Assembly (NCBI GenBank): GCA_006937955.1
Contig: SSNP01000139.1
Span: 559,188 to 623,187, forward strand
Source of the DNA: Pachypanchax playfairii
Lineage: Eukaryota; Chordata; Actinopteri; Cyprinodontiformes; Aplocheilidae
Length of the DNA stretch: 64,000 nucleotides
Direction: 5' to 3'
In this document: piece after piece, positions 1 to 11,159 of the stretch
How the letters are laid out: each line of letters opens with the position of its first letter
Numbering within the stretch: position 1 is the stretch's first letter
Notes under the pieces: model-generated
The model's input: the letters and a program-made list of their open reading frames with translations, nothing else
Told to the model about the DNA's origin: nothing
The model's database searches: none
Translations under genes and position numbers: made by a program

Positions 1-463
1 TTACCTTCATAGTGGGTGTGAAAACAGGTCAACAACTTCTCTTTCAGTTTTTATCTCTCAAACTACGCAGGTGGCGATAACACCCGAGTTTTCCCGAGTC
101 CGAACGGCCTGTATCTGTTTCATCACAACTCCTTTGTTTGTTAGTATAGGTTGGTTGCACCCTACGTCACGTTGTTAAGACACCAGCGTTCGAAGTGCAG
201 GCGGAGGGCCGGAAGTGAAGTGACCTGTTCAAATAGCCTCTATTTTGTGCAGTTTATGGTTGTTCCAATCGAGGTAACAGAGAGAAGGATGCTCGTTTTT
301 TTAGAGTTCCGAAAGTTGTCGTCCACAAAGGTGAAACATGCAGAAAACTGACAGAACAACGCCGGAAAAAGTGGATTTTAAATCTCCGCCTTCGGTCAGG
401 AGGAGCAGAGTCCCCTAACGCCCGCGTTTGCGACCGCCACTTCGTTCTTTGCGAGTGATTCAC

Positions 464-586
464 CTTGAATGATGAATGACCGTTAAACTAACGACGTTGT
501 AAAGATGTGTTGCATGTTTGATGTTGTAGCCGTTAGTGCTAGCTACTAACATCTTTACACTGAAAATAAATAAATAAAACACTTAC
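464..586 (-). other. Predicted 123-bp intron in the element A gene
   Basis: On the minus strand a donor AGG|GTAAGT at 581-587 and an acceptor CAAG|GTG at 463-466 bound 123 bases of AT-rich sequence. Removing it joins FAR to VNHSQR, which continues the expected family sequence. Splicing itself is inferred. Confidence 0.5.
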
Positions 587-1129
587 CCTTGCGAAGACCA
601 AACGAAAATCGTCCCGGAGACGTTTTACTCCAAGATTGTGGACCCATCCACTCACAAAAAAGTTGTAGGACTCCAAACTTTTGTAGGCTTTCATTTGATG
701 TTTTGTGTAGTATGACGTCTGCAGGACCAGATAATTAGTGATGTCAACTGCCTCGATTGTTGGCAAATCCTTCGGTTCAGACGAAAATTCACTCATCTTC
801 ATGAGGTATGGGTCCCGTCCAACATATTCTGTGATCAGCTGCGTATACCTCCCTTTTGCTCCCAGATCTAAATCCGCACAATAGGCACTGACAGGTATAG
901 AAACCTCCATTGACAAGCGCCGCATATTTACTTCCTGCCCTCCATCTGTACTGCGCATGTCATCCAGGTCACGTGCCTGAAACCCACCTATTGGGCAGCT
1001 CCTGCAGTTGAAACCACGCCTAGCATGCTGCTGGCTAAAAGCTGTAGCATAAGACGTAATAAACCGGAAGACACGACGTCTGATGTTACCATGCACAGCG
1101 GGGCAGGAAACAGTATACCTTGCTCTCAT
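587..1129 (-). pseudogene. First exon of a transposon YqaJ/SWIM-type protein
   Basis: Begins with ATG at 1129 and stays open for 181 codons. The block TNYLVLQTSYYTKHQMKAYK followed by SLESYNFFVSGWV resembles the region ahead of the SWIM zinc finger in fish and invertebrate transposon proteins that carry a YqaJ nuclease domain; this match is from memory. The exon ends ...FAR next to GTAAGT (581-586). A consensus acceptor lies at 464-466, and the downstream reading starts V-N-H-S-Q-R, which matches the family sequence across the junction. After NHSQR the family resemblance is lost, so the SWIM and nuclease parts are deleted. Without splicing the frame runs into intron and stops at 539. Treated as a remnant; the upstream 80 residues are not recognised. 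Confidence 0.5.
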
Positions 1130-1373
1130 AGGCTAGTTTGTTAGCCAATCTGAGTCTAGCAAATTTGAATAATGAATGTGAACGAGCTGCGAAGCCTGAT
1201 GAAACAGCCTGACTGAAGGAGGCGGAACCACCTGAATGTTAATGCAGACAGATTGAAAGGTCTGTTAATCAGTGTTTCGTGATGTTTTTTTGATATAAAA
1301 TGTTTCATATTACTGGTTAATACTCAAGAAATAACCACAAAGTCCTGAAATTTGTATGAAATGGCCTCTTTAA

Positions 1374-2384
1374 CTGACATTAACAGGTTTTCAATGTCAC
1401 TTCGCTGCATATTCCTTTTAACATCCAGGATGTACTCGCTGAATACATCTGCAGTTAAACTCTATTCTACATGGCATTTATCACTGGGTGGATGAATCCA
1501 GACATCTGTAATTTTAAATACTCAAATTCTCTGTGACCCTTTCAATCATCACATTTAGTATCAGCAATAATATTTAGAAGTCCATTTTAATAGCCGTAAC
1601 ACCAACATCGTGAACATGAATATAAATTGTTGGGGCATATTTCTGTGCTGAATGGGCCACAATTTACTTTTCAAAAGATTCATAAAAATTAAATCAGAAC
1701 TGAATAACAGGTAATTGGAACAGTGTGAGTTTCTAATTTTGAAAAGAATTTTCCTAAAGGAATGTTACAAATCAAGTTGTGATTGACAGCGGGCTTTGCA
1801 ATTGGTACAATAGTGTTATTTAAAGGGACTGTATCATGCTATTTTACAGTTTTCAACGTCTGGGATCGGCACATATAAAATAAAACCTTACTGTTTGAGT
1901 TATATTCACTTCATTTGTCCTGAAATATAACTTATATTCTCAAGTTATTCTGTGACCAGGAAGTAAAAACACTCGGTTTACCTAAAACCTAAAACTGGAT
2001 GCGAGATGACACCCGACTGGGATCGGACGGGTGAAGTGAGACAGGTCGTAGGCGAGGAGCGGGTTTCTGGAGGCAGCGACCGTAGTCGCTGACTGTGAGA
2101 CCAGCAGCCAAGAACGAGGTGGACAGAGAGAGAGATCGCCCGGGACAGGTCTGAGGCTGGATTAATGAGGCGGATAAAGCAGCACGGAGGCTAACAGGAG
2201 CTCGTGGCAAACGGGTCTGATTGAGGGCTGGCAGGGTGAGTGACTGTGTCTTTTATCCGGTGGTGGGACGGGCTGCGGTGACGTGGAGCTCAGCTGTAAA
2301 GCTGGAGTCATACTGACATGTGATTAGTAGGGTCGAGTTGATAAGTCTTTATTATGCTAATAAAGAGCAGCAGGTGGTTGAAGT
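1374..2384. other. No gene seen; TTAA repeat end and a GC-rich island
   Basis: Bases 1374-1819 are AT-rich and show nothing. At 1820-1823 TTAA is followed by AGGGACTGTATCATGC, which looks like one end of another TTAA element without a partner. Bases 1995-2330 are a GC-rich island with several CpGs; it could be a CpG-rich promoter or part of an LTR, but neither is shown by sequence alone. Confidence 0.3.
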
Positions 2385-2651
2385 GTGGGAACTCTGGGCT
2401 GTAGGTTAGACATCTGCCGTGATGAGCTCCTGACAAAGGGTTTCGGACTCTCGCAGCTCGCCTCGTACCTACTACAGGGGCAGCAGGGATTGGTCAGGAA
2501 CTTCCTGATACAACAGTGTGACGTAAAGGAGCTCAATTCAGCCGTTTTACATGAGCGAGTAAAGCAGCTGCTCAGAGCGCAGGTTTCAGGAGGATTACTC
2601 GGGAATGCACGAATTAAGCCAAAAACCACTCTGGAGGTTTTTTAAATAAAG
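2385..2651 (+). CDS. Unidentified 86-residue open segment, possible terminal exon
   Basis: Product not recognised. An open frame of 86 residues has a balanced composition without simple repeats, and its middle (LSQLASYLLQGQQGLVRNFL) could form helices. The sequence CTGTAG just after the ATG (near 2403) would serve as a splice acceptor. The frame ends in TTTTTTTAA, and AATAAA overlaps directly after the stop at about 2644-2649. That arrangement suits the last exon of a gene or the end of a processed copy. The opposite strand is also open for 90 residues, which weakens the case. No upstream exon was found within the window. Confidence 0.25.
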
Positions 2652-5236
2652 AAATAGCATCGCAACATGGTTAAAAGCTCCAAAAAGTTGATTTTTCATG
2701 ATACAGGACCGTTAAAATGAGGCTGGTAATTCCAGCAGATCTGCTGGAGATGATGATGATCAGCAGGTTTCCTGGTCCCTGCAGTAGATGGCAGTATTTG
2801 CTCAGCAGCCAGAGACAGGAGCAGGAGACACTGTGTGTAATTAGGCCTTTGTAGTGACCACAGAGGAGAGGGGGGGGCATAGAGAGTGTTTCTGATCAGC
2901 TTGGCTTCATTTTACACATACTGAAAATATCCATCATCGTGGGCTAATGTTCCTTTGCAATAGCTACAATAATTTGTCTTAGGTAAGAGCTTTTTTGTGT
3001 TCCTGACCCATTCTCTGTAATCAGACTGTTCTTTCTATTTCTGCCAGGACAAGAAGTTATTAATGCTGCAGAGACGGGCACTACTTCTTTAGTCATCTCT
3101 ATTTTTAAGGTTTGTCAAATAATAGTCGTCTGTGCTGTTTGAGAAATTGTTTGAACGTTTTTTAACCTCCTTATTTGACACGTCAGGGACAGAGAGGGCT
3201 GAACAGCTTGGTCTGCAGACCCAACCAGAACTTACTGTTTTCATAGGATGATAAAATATTGCTGCTCCTCTCAATCTGGTTGTGCAACCTGACGTGAAAT
3301 TATGATAATTACACAAACAAAAAGAGTAACAGTGGCTGCTTTTATCTCTGCTGGGAGTCCTGTGAAAGCATCTTTATTCAGCTTGTGAGAAGTCTTCTTA
3401 AAACACTCATATGTTAAATTTATATGTTCAAATCCTTCGGGGGATGTGTGGGAGCTTCGTCAGATCTCAGAGCAGAACCCCTGATGATTTTATCTGAGGG
3501 GGTTTCACTGTAAGAAACACTTGAGTTGCATTATGGGAAGTGTAGGACTAAAAACGTGCACAGCTCAGTCTCTTCTTTGAAGTACTGCTAACATTTGATG
3601 TTTTGCATCCATAAAGTTGAAGCAGTCTGAAAGTCAAAGAGTGACACAAAGATTTCGTTCTGGACTTATACTGGGTTCTACTCTTCCTGGGAAACCTGCA
3701 CAGTACCTTTAATATCACTGAGGAACGTTGGTCAAGGCTTAAAAATTAATAACACCAATGACATCATCTGGATGATGAGATACTTCATGAGGTTTTAAAA
3801 TATTCTGTATTCATATGAGATGTTCAAATGTCTCAATTCTATAAATGCTGGATCTTTAATTTTCATTATCATGGATTTATTTTGGCTCAAAAATTCCAAT
3901 TTATTTTCATGTTTATACACCTGATGAGTTCAATTTGACGTCTTTCTTACTGGAGAGTCAAACAGATTTTAGTGTCAGTAGCTTTTTTCGGTAAATCTTT
4001 GTTTTTGTGATGATTCTCGGAAGAATAACAACATGTTTACTAAATGGTTGACAGTTGTAGCTCTGCAAAATTCTGTGCAGGTAAAATGTTTTTTGCAGCG
4101 GTTTTCAGAGGAGGTGGGATCTGAAGACTAAAGCTTGTAGTGAGGCTTCTTCATTTCGACGGGTCATCTATACTTAGAAACAACGTCTGACCCCAGAACT
4201 CAGCAGCCACCAATAGAAAACAAAGAGACTCTGAATACAAACTTAATGAGAAAAAAGGGCAGCGCCCCTTTTCTTCTGTCACTGCTAACACATTGTAGCT
4301 TTTTCTCCAATACATCTGCAAATTGTATCTGAGTGGAATGTAAGCAGGCTTGTTATTCCCAGCAGCATTGATGAAGATGTTTATTATGTAACAAACAATA
4401 ATGGCACAGAAACATGCAGGTACGGAAAAAAATCAGGCTTTTGGATTCTGTTTGAGCTGAACCACCTTAAGCATCTTACAACATCCTCCTTTTAGTTCCC
4501 CTCTCACAGTATGTGGTTCCACCAGCGCTGCAGAGTAATTCTTACCTTTAATCATATAGTGACAGCCAGCTTGGCATGCAGACCCATCTTCTCCTTTGTA
4601 CAGCTTCACACACCGATACAGACATCTGGTGAGGGACTTTTTTTTTCTCTTTTGACCACCACTAAAGAGTTTCCACTCTCCACTGCTCCAGCAAGCTAAG
4701 CACCTAAGAGTCTTATTAGATAGTGCAAACAGTGGCAAAAGTGTTAAAGAGATATATAAATACATACAGAACACAATATCGCGCCAGTGCAGGAAAGTTA
4801 AGCCAGTAACTGCACAGTGAGCAATCCATGCAGCAATATGTAATCTGCAATAAACAAATGTTTTTTATCAAACAAAACTGTCAATCAGGGAGAGAAAATT
4901 ACCCAGTAAGATTTCTGAAAGCTACAATAACTGTAAAATTATATATTGATGTATTTTCAGATGAAGTACTTTTTACTTCAAACCTGTTACAGAAAGCACC
5001 GGATCTGATCTGTTAGAAAAAAAGTGATTGTCTTGATACCAGATCCTGTCAATAGCATGAAGCTGATAAAAAGCTTTTTTATTGCTTGAATAAACTAAAC
5101 GAGGTTAAAACATAAGCTGCTGATAACCTCGACAGAAATCAAGAATATGATCAATTAAACAGAAAAAAATGACTTTCCAACTTTGTTTGAAAGAAAGCTG
5201 GTATTTCATTATTATAAGCTGTGTTTTGGTCCAGTT
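2652..5236. other. No gene seen
   Basis: Unique-looking AT-rich sequence. Short open frames on both strands (for example 3089-3316 and 4433-4774) overlap each other and resemble no protein I know. No inverted repeats, tandem arrays or tRNA-like folds were seen. Confidence 0.4.
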
Positions 5237-5344
5237 TTAAAGAGGAACTCACCCCCTCTAAATTATCTTTCTGCCTTCTAACTGCTTTTTCAAATAATGC
5301 TGAAAGTGGGCGTTACTTTAAGAGGCGTTCCTGGGCTGTCATTA

Positions 5345-6049
5345 GCTACGTTTACATGCGCCAAATTTCCCCAATCTGATTAAAATCTTGGTCGATCGGA
5401 ATTCCCAAATCCCTGTTTACATGGACACTAACTGAAATGATCTGATCATGCCATGAGTACACATGCACCAAGCACTCAATCAGGTTAAATGAGTTGAGCA
5501 TGCGCACAGCGAGTTGTCCTTCCGGGGGAAGAAAAAAAGTAAACAAACTCCGTCCTTTCTGCACGTCTTTCCCGCCCCATCGTGTGCTCGAGCTGACTCA
5601 CGTTTTCCCCAATATGGACCTTCTGCAGGTGATTACCTTTATGTTTGGGTTTTTACTGGTCGCATTAACCAAGCTAGAGGCTGAATACATATTACTACTG
5701 CTCCTCCTCCACAGGAGAGGAGAGCAGGATGACAGGATGACTGCACCAGCAGACCACTTCTGTTTACCTCCCGCTATGTTTTCTACTTGGGTCTGCGAAA
5801 GCAGAAAGACGTCACGCTGAAGTTGTACGCATGCGCAGTGGGCTTTTTTCACCCTTTCTTTCCGAATGGGTGTATACATGCACGTCTATCCGAATGAAGA
5901 TCGGACAAAACCACCCCTCTCGATCGGAAGTAAATTTCTTTCGGATCAGGCTGCATCGGATCAAAACATTCTGATTGACATGTTTACATGACGTATTTTT
6001 TATCCGATTGGGCGTTTATTCAGATTAAATGTGCCCATGTAAACGTAGC
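5345..6049. mobile_element. TIR element with GCTACGTTTACATG ends
   Basis: Inverted ends GCTACGTTTACATG (left) and CATGTAAACGTAGC (right) are flanked by TA on both sides. The sub-terminal parts are rich in GATCGGA and CCGAT motifs, also in inverted orientation. A plus-strand ATG at 5614 opens MDLLQVITFMFGFLL, a hydrophobic start that recalls the 5' exon of some fish PIF-Harbinger transposases; this is a weak resemblance. TA rather than a 3-bp duplication leaves the superfamily open. It sits inside element B, so it is younger than B. Confidence 0.6.
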
Positions 6050-6148
6050 TACTGACATGTAACACTTCTCTGTGTTTAGATTAACTCCAGTGCGACTCTG
6101 CCGTGTTGTAGACAGGTAACCCGACCATGATGAGAATATAAAGTCTAT

Positions 6149-6425
6149 AAATCACATCCACACAATCACAACCACTGCAGTGAAGTCTCTACCCCGATAT
6201 AATTATTCCTTTAATTATATTAGTTATTCTCTTTGTTGTAGTTTTCAGAGTAGTTTACTGATTGATTGTTGTTAGCCACAATGCTAAAGCTATCGCTGTG
6301 TTGCTGAGGGGGGTCTGAGTAAATGCCTGAATAAAAATATAACGTGCACAAATCACATCCACACAATCACTGCAGTACAATGAAGTCTTTGCCCTCATTT
6401 TACTGATATTAGTTATTCTCTTTGC
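6149..6425 (+). repeat. Direct repeat pair inside element B
   Basis: Two copies of about 80 bases, at 6149-6236 and 6351-6425, share AATCACATCCACACAATCAC, then TGAAGTCT and TTAGTTATTCTCTTTG. They are separated by about 115 bases. This is a local duplication with no coding content. Confidence 0.6.
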
Positions 6426-6693
6426 TCTAAATCCCTGTGTGCAGCTCTTTGGTGACAAGCTTTTTTTTTTTTCCTGATGGTTTTATACTCCAGGAGGCGT
6501 GTCTTAGAGACTATGCTGGTGACGTAGACATGTACCGCTTTCAGCCAATCACAAAATTCAAATGTAATAACCACCTTTCAACCCTAAGAGGGCAACACTA
6601 AGGCATTTTTAGACCAAAAAGTGCAAAATTTAACAAATTTACATGAGAATGTCAAAAAATGCCCAAAGGTTGCATTGGTAAAGACCCACTAAT

Positions 6694-7505
6694 TGTTAGG
6701 TGTCAACTGTTGGTGTGTGGTGTTGTGTGTTTTCCTACTAACCGTTCTCCTTAGGGTGTGGCAGATCAATCAGCTGGAGCAGGTGTGGCTCGTTACTTTC
6801 CAATCAGCCTGGGATAAAAGAGGTTCAGTGACGTGAGACGGACGCCAGTTGGTTCCGCAACGTTATGTGGTAACGTGGTCTAACTAGCGCTTGCTCTTTG
6901 CTGTGAAAATAGATCTTGTACTTACCTGATCCTGTGATCCTCCTCCTAGAACATTTACCTCTGCTGGACTCCGCTCCAGCGTCTCCTGAACGCCTCTACC
7001 TCTCCGCGCTGGCCGTCTTGCCGCGCCGTCCAGAGGACTCACTCCTCCTGATCCTGATGCGTCCCACCGCATCCGACCTCCTGTCCGTCTCTGTCCTGGA
7101 TCTCTCCCCACCTGCTCCTGGAACCACCACAGATCTGTCCACCCTCCATCATCATCTCCATCGCAATATCTACTGGATCTCTCTCACCACCACCACTGCT
7201 GTCACCAACCTCCTCCTCAAACCGGTTCAACCTTCTTCCGACTTTAAGCTCCTCAGCAGACACACACACCGTACCTTCACTGTTCTCACCTCCGAACCGC
7301 TCTTTAACCGGATCTCCTCTGCCAGCAGATCCAAGCCGCATTCCTCCCGTCAGAGTCAGCAGACTCTTGTGAACCAGTCCTGTGTGCGATTTCAGTCTTG
7401 TCAATTTCCTGCAATCATATTTATTAAAACTGTTAAAACTTTCATCTGTGTTAGTCTGGAGTCTGGGCAAAGTATTAGAGTTCACAAAAACCTACAATCA
7501 TGTCA
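6694..7505 (+). mobile_element. Solo LTR, copy 1
   Basis: Starts TGTTAGG and ends CATGTCA, with imperfect 5-bp flanks CTAAT and CAAAT. It shares blocks with the minus-strand LTR at 20603-21560: GGTGTGTGGTGTT, GCAGGTGTGGCTCGTTAC, the GGTAACGTGG block and the TCTGGAGTCTGGG 3' block. ATAAAAG near 6813 fits a TATA box, and ATTAAA near 7420 fits a polyadenylation signal. No internal retrotransposon sequence adjoins it, so this is a solo LTR. It is probably of the gypsy type, by resemblance to fish gypsy LTR ends. The 201-residue open frame across it lies inside this non-coding unit. Confidence 0.65.
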
Positions 7506-7559
7506 CAAATACAGTTTATAAGCAGAAAGAAACTGTTTTGAGGGTGAGTTGCTCTTTAA

Positions 7560-8259
7560 GTACATTACATTATCTAAAAGCTCCCAAAGTTAATAAACAG
7601 CAACAAATTCTGTCATAATGCAACAGGGAATACACATATAAAGTATCCTTGGACACTTTTACTTATGAAGTTATATTAGTTCATAAGACACAAAACAAAC
7701 AAAAAACAGTAAGACCCAAAAGAAGAAGTTGTTATCACTGTTTCAGTACTTTGAAATGTATTATTGCTTCCAGGACATGACACTCAAAAGAAACTCAGTG
7801 GGATAAGTCTGCGAGGGCTGCGGCAGACGGTGCCAAAAGAAAATAAGAACACTAAAACAAAGAGACAAAACATGAATGACATCTAAAGAGCTTCAGGCAG
7901 ACTTGGAACAATGTGGAGTGGTCGTAGATAACAAACACAGAACAATGATCAGCGTGGAGCTCCCAGAAGAAAAAAACCAAAAGGACATCACGACTAAAAA
8001 TAACATACAAGAGGTAATCCACACTGAGTTTTATACTGACAGTGAATTATTAATAATGATTTAAACAATTAGTAAGTCAGTTTGATCAAAGGTAACAAAA
8101 TATGACCAATAAAATAACAATAAGTGAAAGGTGGGACATAAATGGGTCCGTTTGGTGTCAGCAAAATAAAATCCTATAAACATTCTAGATACAAAAAAAG
8201 TTGTTGAGACTTCATCTGATATTCTGCACTAAACAAGTTCTTTTATACTGTTGAAATGA
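7560..8259. other. No gene seen
   Basis: AT-rich and A-rich sequence with only short chance frames. It holds no recognisable repeat ends apart from the approach to the Tc1-like remnant at its right edge. Confidence 0.4.
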
Positions 8260-9130
8260 CCCCAGATACACCGTATATTCATGAGTATAGCATGAGCTAT
8301 AGCACCTTCAACCTGTCTGGGGAGTGTTGTGGGTTTCCACAAAGTTTTTAGGAGTGTGTTTAAGGGAATTTTTGACCATTTTTCCAGACGTGCACTTGTC
8401 AGGACTGGTTCTGAGAAGGTCTGGCCCACAGTCTCTGCTCTGACTCATCCAAAAAGTGTCCATAAAGGTCTGTGCAGGCCAGTTCCTCCACACCAAACAT
8501 ACTCATCCATGGCTTTATGACCCATGGTTTGTGCTGGTGTGTTGTTGTGTTAGAGCAGTAAAGAGACCATCCCCAAAATGTTCCCACAAAGTTAGAAGCA
8601 TGAAATTGTCCAAAATATCTTGGTGTACTGAAACATTAAAGGTTGCTTTCACTGGATGACCCCCTCCCCTCCACCAAATTTGTCCCCATGCAGTCAGATA
8701 AGAGGAGAAAACAGACAGAGAAGCACGATTCGTCACTTCAAATACGTCCAATACGTCCTCTGCTCTAGAGTTCAGTGGCAGGATGCTTCATACCTGTGCA
8801 GCTTTGCATTGCACTGGGTGATGGGACTCTTGGATCCAGCAGTTTGTCCACAACGCTCTCTACACAATGTTTTTAAAGACCATGTAAAGTTAAGAGGTCT
8901 GTAGCTACTGACTCTGCAGAGAGTAGCTTGGTTGCACTGGGCATCTTATTTTATTCCCAATTTATTCAATTTCCTTAGAATCCCACTAGCAATTGGCTGT
9001 GGAACTTTCAGTAGTGAGAAAATTCCATGTTTATCAGACTACTATTTTGTAAATGATCATAGAAGTGATTGGTACACCTAAATCTAGTGATTTTGAAGTA
9101 TGAGTGAATACTTTTGCAAATACTGTGTAT
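8260..9130 (-). pseudogene. Degenerate Tc1-like transposase and element
   Basis: On the minus strand the segment near 8515-8660 reads HQDILDNFMLLTLWEHFGDG, which matches the C-terminal half of a common fish Tc1-like transposase. Further along, W-x-x-x-F-G-V-E-E-L-A is the conserved block before the PAQSPDLNP motif. The plus-strand end GAATACTTTTGCAAATACTG just before 9130 matches that family's terminal repeat, so the 5' end of the element is at the right. The frame is broken repeatedly and several stretches are missing. The left boundary is approximate. Not functional. Confidence 0.75.
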
Positions 9131-9179
9131 ATAATAATAACTATACAATAAACAGAAGCAGGAATGTTACTTGGAGGCT

Positions 9180-9345
9180 GAAACAAGACAATCACTCTGT
9201 CCCACAACAACAACAACAAATAGGAGGTCACTTCCATCCCAGACTGGAATTTCCCAGAATGCATGAAGACAAATCCAGAAGATGCTGGAGGAATATCGTT
9301 TGGACAGATGAAACAAAACTGGATCTTTTTTACCTGAGTTGGTTG
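9180..9345 (+). pseudogene. Short Tc1-like transposase fragment
   Basis: The plus-strand frame reads CWRNIVWTDETKLDLF at about 9280-9330. W-T-D-E-T is the conserved block around the second catalytic aspartate of Tc1 transposases. The preceding (CAA)n run at about 9201-9220 is a small microsatellite. Only about 50 residues resemble the family and no terminal repeats were found. It lies 50 bases from the end of the opposite-strand Tc1 remnant, and its sequence differs enough to be a separate insertion. Confidence 0.55.
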
Positions 9346-10271
9346 AGTTTATTTGTTTAATGTAGCAGCATTCCAACGAGTAGTCATTTTTTTGTAAACA
9401 CAGTGCTAATATACTTCAGCTTTTCTTGTCTTCTATATATTAGACTAAAGTATAAAATGTATTAATCATTTCCACTACAATGGCTTTTTTGGGGAAATCT
9501 TTGGAAAGACTGATTGCCAAGAAATACATTTAAGACTTTTTATGCCAATAGACAACAACAAATACATCATTTTGTTTTTGTATTTTTTTTAATTTCTCTA
9601 AATTAAAGACACGCCATTCTACATTTGGATACGTTATTAAAATAATCAGATTTGCAAATGTTATAAAAATGTTCAGATAAAGATATTCTTAGTGTATCTT
9701 CACAAGTTTTAGTTTTTGATAACAACTACAGAACACTTGTCATCACAAGCCTATTTAGATAAAATGCAGTAAACGTTAGGGATGCAGAACAACATGCAGC
9801 ACATCGTTCCAGCAGCCGCTGTGACAGAGACGAGAGGCTGGGAAGAAACATCGTAAACTATGACGGCTTGTATCTGTGGGTGAGCAGGAGGTGATGTGAG
9901 CCATCTCAACCTTTAGCCTGTCATCCATCACACCACATAGACATGCACAAAGACAGGAAAACAGAGATAGCAAAAAATATTAGTGGAGACCAACTCTCTT
10001 TAAGATTTGTTCAGCCACAGAAATGTGAATCTTCTTGGGGAAACATCTAATTTCTTACCTCAGACAGAAAACTGTTTCCTTGGCTGTGAAAAACTGTGAT
10101 TTTACATGTTTTAAATACATGACATATACACTTTACATTATATGATGACTTTACTGGCAATATAAATAAATTCCTGAATTGATGAAATAAAAATTGATTT
10201 TGCTGTTCAACAGAAAACTTTGTAAAGACATCTTGAGTCTTTACAGCTGATGTGTTAACTGAAACTCTCAT
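9346..10271. other. No gene seen
   Basis: AT-rich unique sequence. A minus-strand frame at 9776-9973 is cysteine-rich but resembles nothing known to me and has no splice or promoter context. Confidence 0.35.
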
Positions 10272-10275
10272 TTAA

Positions 10276-10560
10276 AGGTGGAATATGGAACATGAAAACC
10301 ACAACAAAAACATAAAGCCTTCAGCCATCTGGGTGCCAGGCTCGTTAACCCCCCCGCGCTCGTTAACCCCCTCGCACACACGCTCCGATGCCGAGGTCGA
10401 CCAATATTCCTCACCAAACCCACTCTGATCCCCGATCCGAGCAGGACAATAAAATATCCTAAGTTCAGCTCACTAATCATGCTCTCCAGCGCCGCTGATC
10501 ACACACTGATTCTGATAAAAGCAGCTCCTACCTGTTTGTAGCTCAGTCATCGATTCAGTC
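10276..10560. mobile_element. Possible one-ended TTAA element
   Basis: TTAA at 10272-10275 is followed by AGGTGGAATATGGAACATG, which has the look of the AG-starting ends of the other TTAA elements. A GC-rich stretch follows that contains two nearby copies of CTCGTTAACCCCC. No matching right end was found, so it is either truncated or a chance resemblance. Confidence 0.3.
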
Positions 10561-11159
10561 CATGGCAAAATGCTCATAATTGTCCCACAGCTCTTCTTAA
10601 CTAAAGGCATACTCAATAAATATATGTGCATTGTTCTACATTTTTGAGTTGATTGCTTACTTATTTGAGTTGCTTCCACTGAAATTCAACCATGTTTAAT
10701 TCATTTCAGAATGTTAACAACTTAAAGTCCTTTGTTATATAAACAACATTTTTAGTTAGTTAGTTTAACTTAACTTTTCTTGGACCTTGTAGAAGCATTT
10801 TACAAAAAAAATATCACAAACACAGGATTTCACAAACTGTGTATTTATTGTACTTCACTCAGTATTTACATTAACATATTTTAGTCAATTTAAATGGAAC
10901 TACATTGCCTGACAACGTACTAAAAAAATATAAAAACACTGTATTAATTGTAAAAGCTGCTTAAAACACTTAACAAGGACCTTGTTAAAACGTCTCCTTT
11001 TGGTAAAATCTATAACATATTCCTAACTTAAGAAAAAAAAAAATTACATGGTATGTCAGTGTATTTTAACATTAGAAACTGAACTTAACAACATAATTAT
11101 TGCAGTGTACAATTATTTTCTCATGCTGTTCACAAGCTTTCAGTATTGAACAATACACC
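10561..11159. other. No gene seen; AT-rich repeat-like sequence
   Basis: Contains stretches such as TTTTGAGTTGATTGC and TTAGTTAGTTAGTTTAAC. These resemble a dispersed fish repeat also hinted at around 43250-43400, but no ends can be placed. A run of A residues lies at 11032-11041. Confidence 0.3.

Larger units (their letters stand above)
1..1369 (-). mobile_element. TTAA-flanked DNA transposon, cut by the window edge (element A)
   Basis: The right end reads GGCCTCT followed by TTAA at 1370-1373, the likely target duplication. The left end lies outside the window. Bases 1-150 and about 1000-1320 match the foldback element at 30584-31596, which starts about 75 bases further out, so the two are one family. 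Unlike that copy, this one keeps an internal stretch (150-1000) coding on the minus strand. A TTAA target fits piggyBac or Kolobok superfamilies; which one is not decidable here. Confidence 0.75.
5241..7555. mobile_element. TTAA-flanked element B with two nested insertions
   Basis: TTAA at 5237-5240 precedes AGAGGAACTCACCC. The right end is the inverted GGGTGAGTTGCTCT followed by TTAA at 7556-7559. The roughly 15-base terminal repeats differ by a few bases. The element is interrupted by a TIR element (5345-6049) and a solo LTR (6694-7505); without them it would be about 0.8 kb. No coding region survives in the remaining parts. Confidence 0.55.

Noticed and set aside
6916..7521. 201-residue plus-strand frame and its 148-residue opposite
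   Set aside because: Lies almost entirely within a solo LTR; both strands are open through C/T-rich composition.
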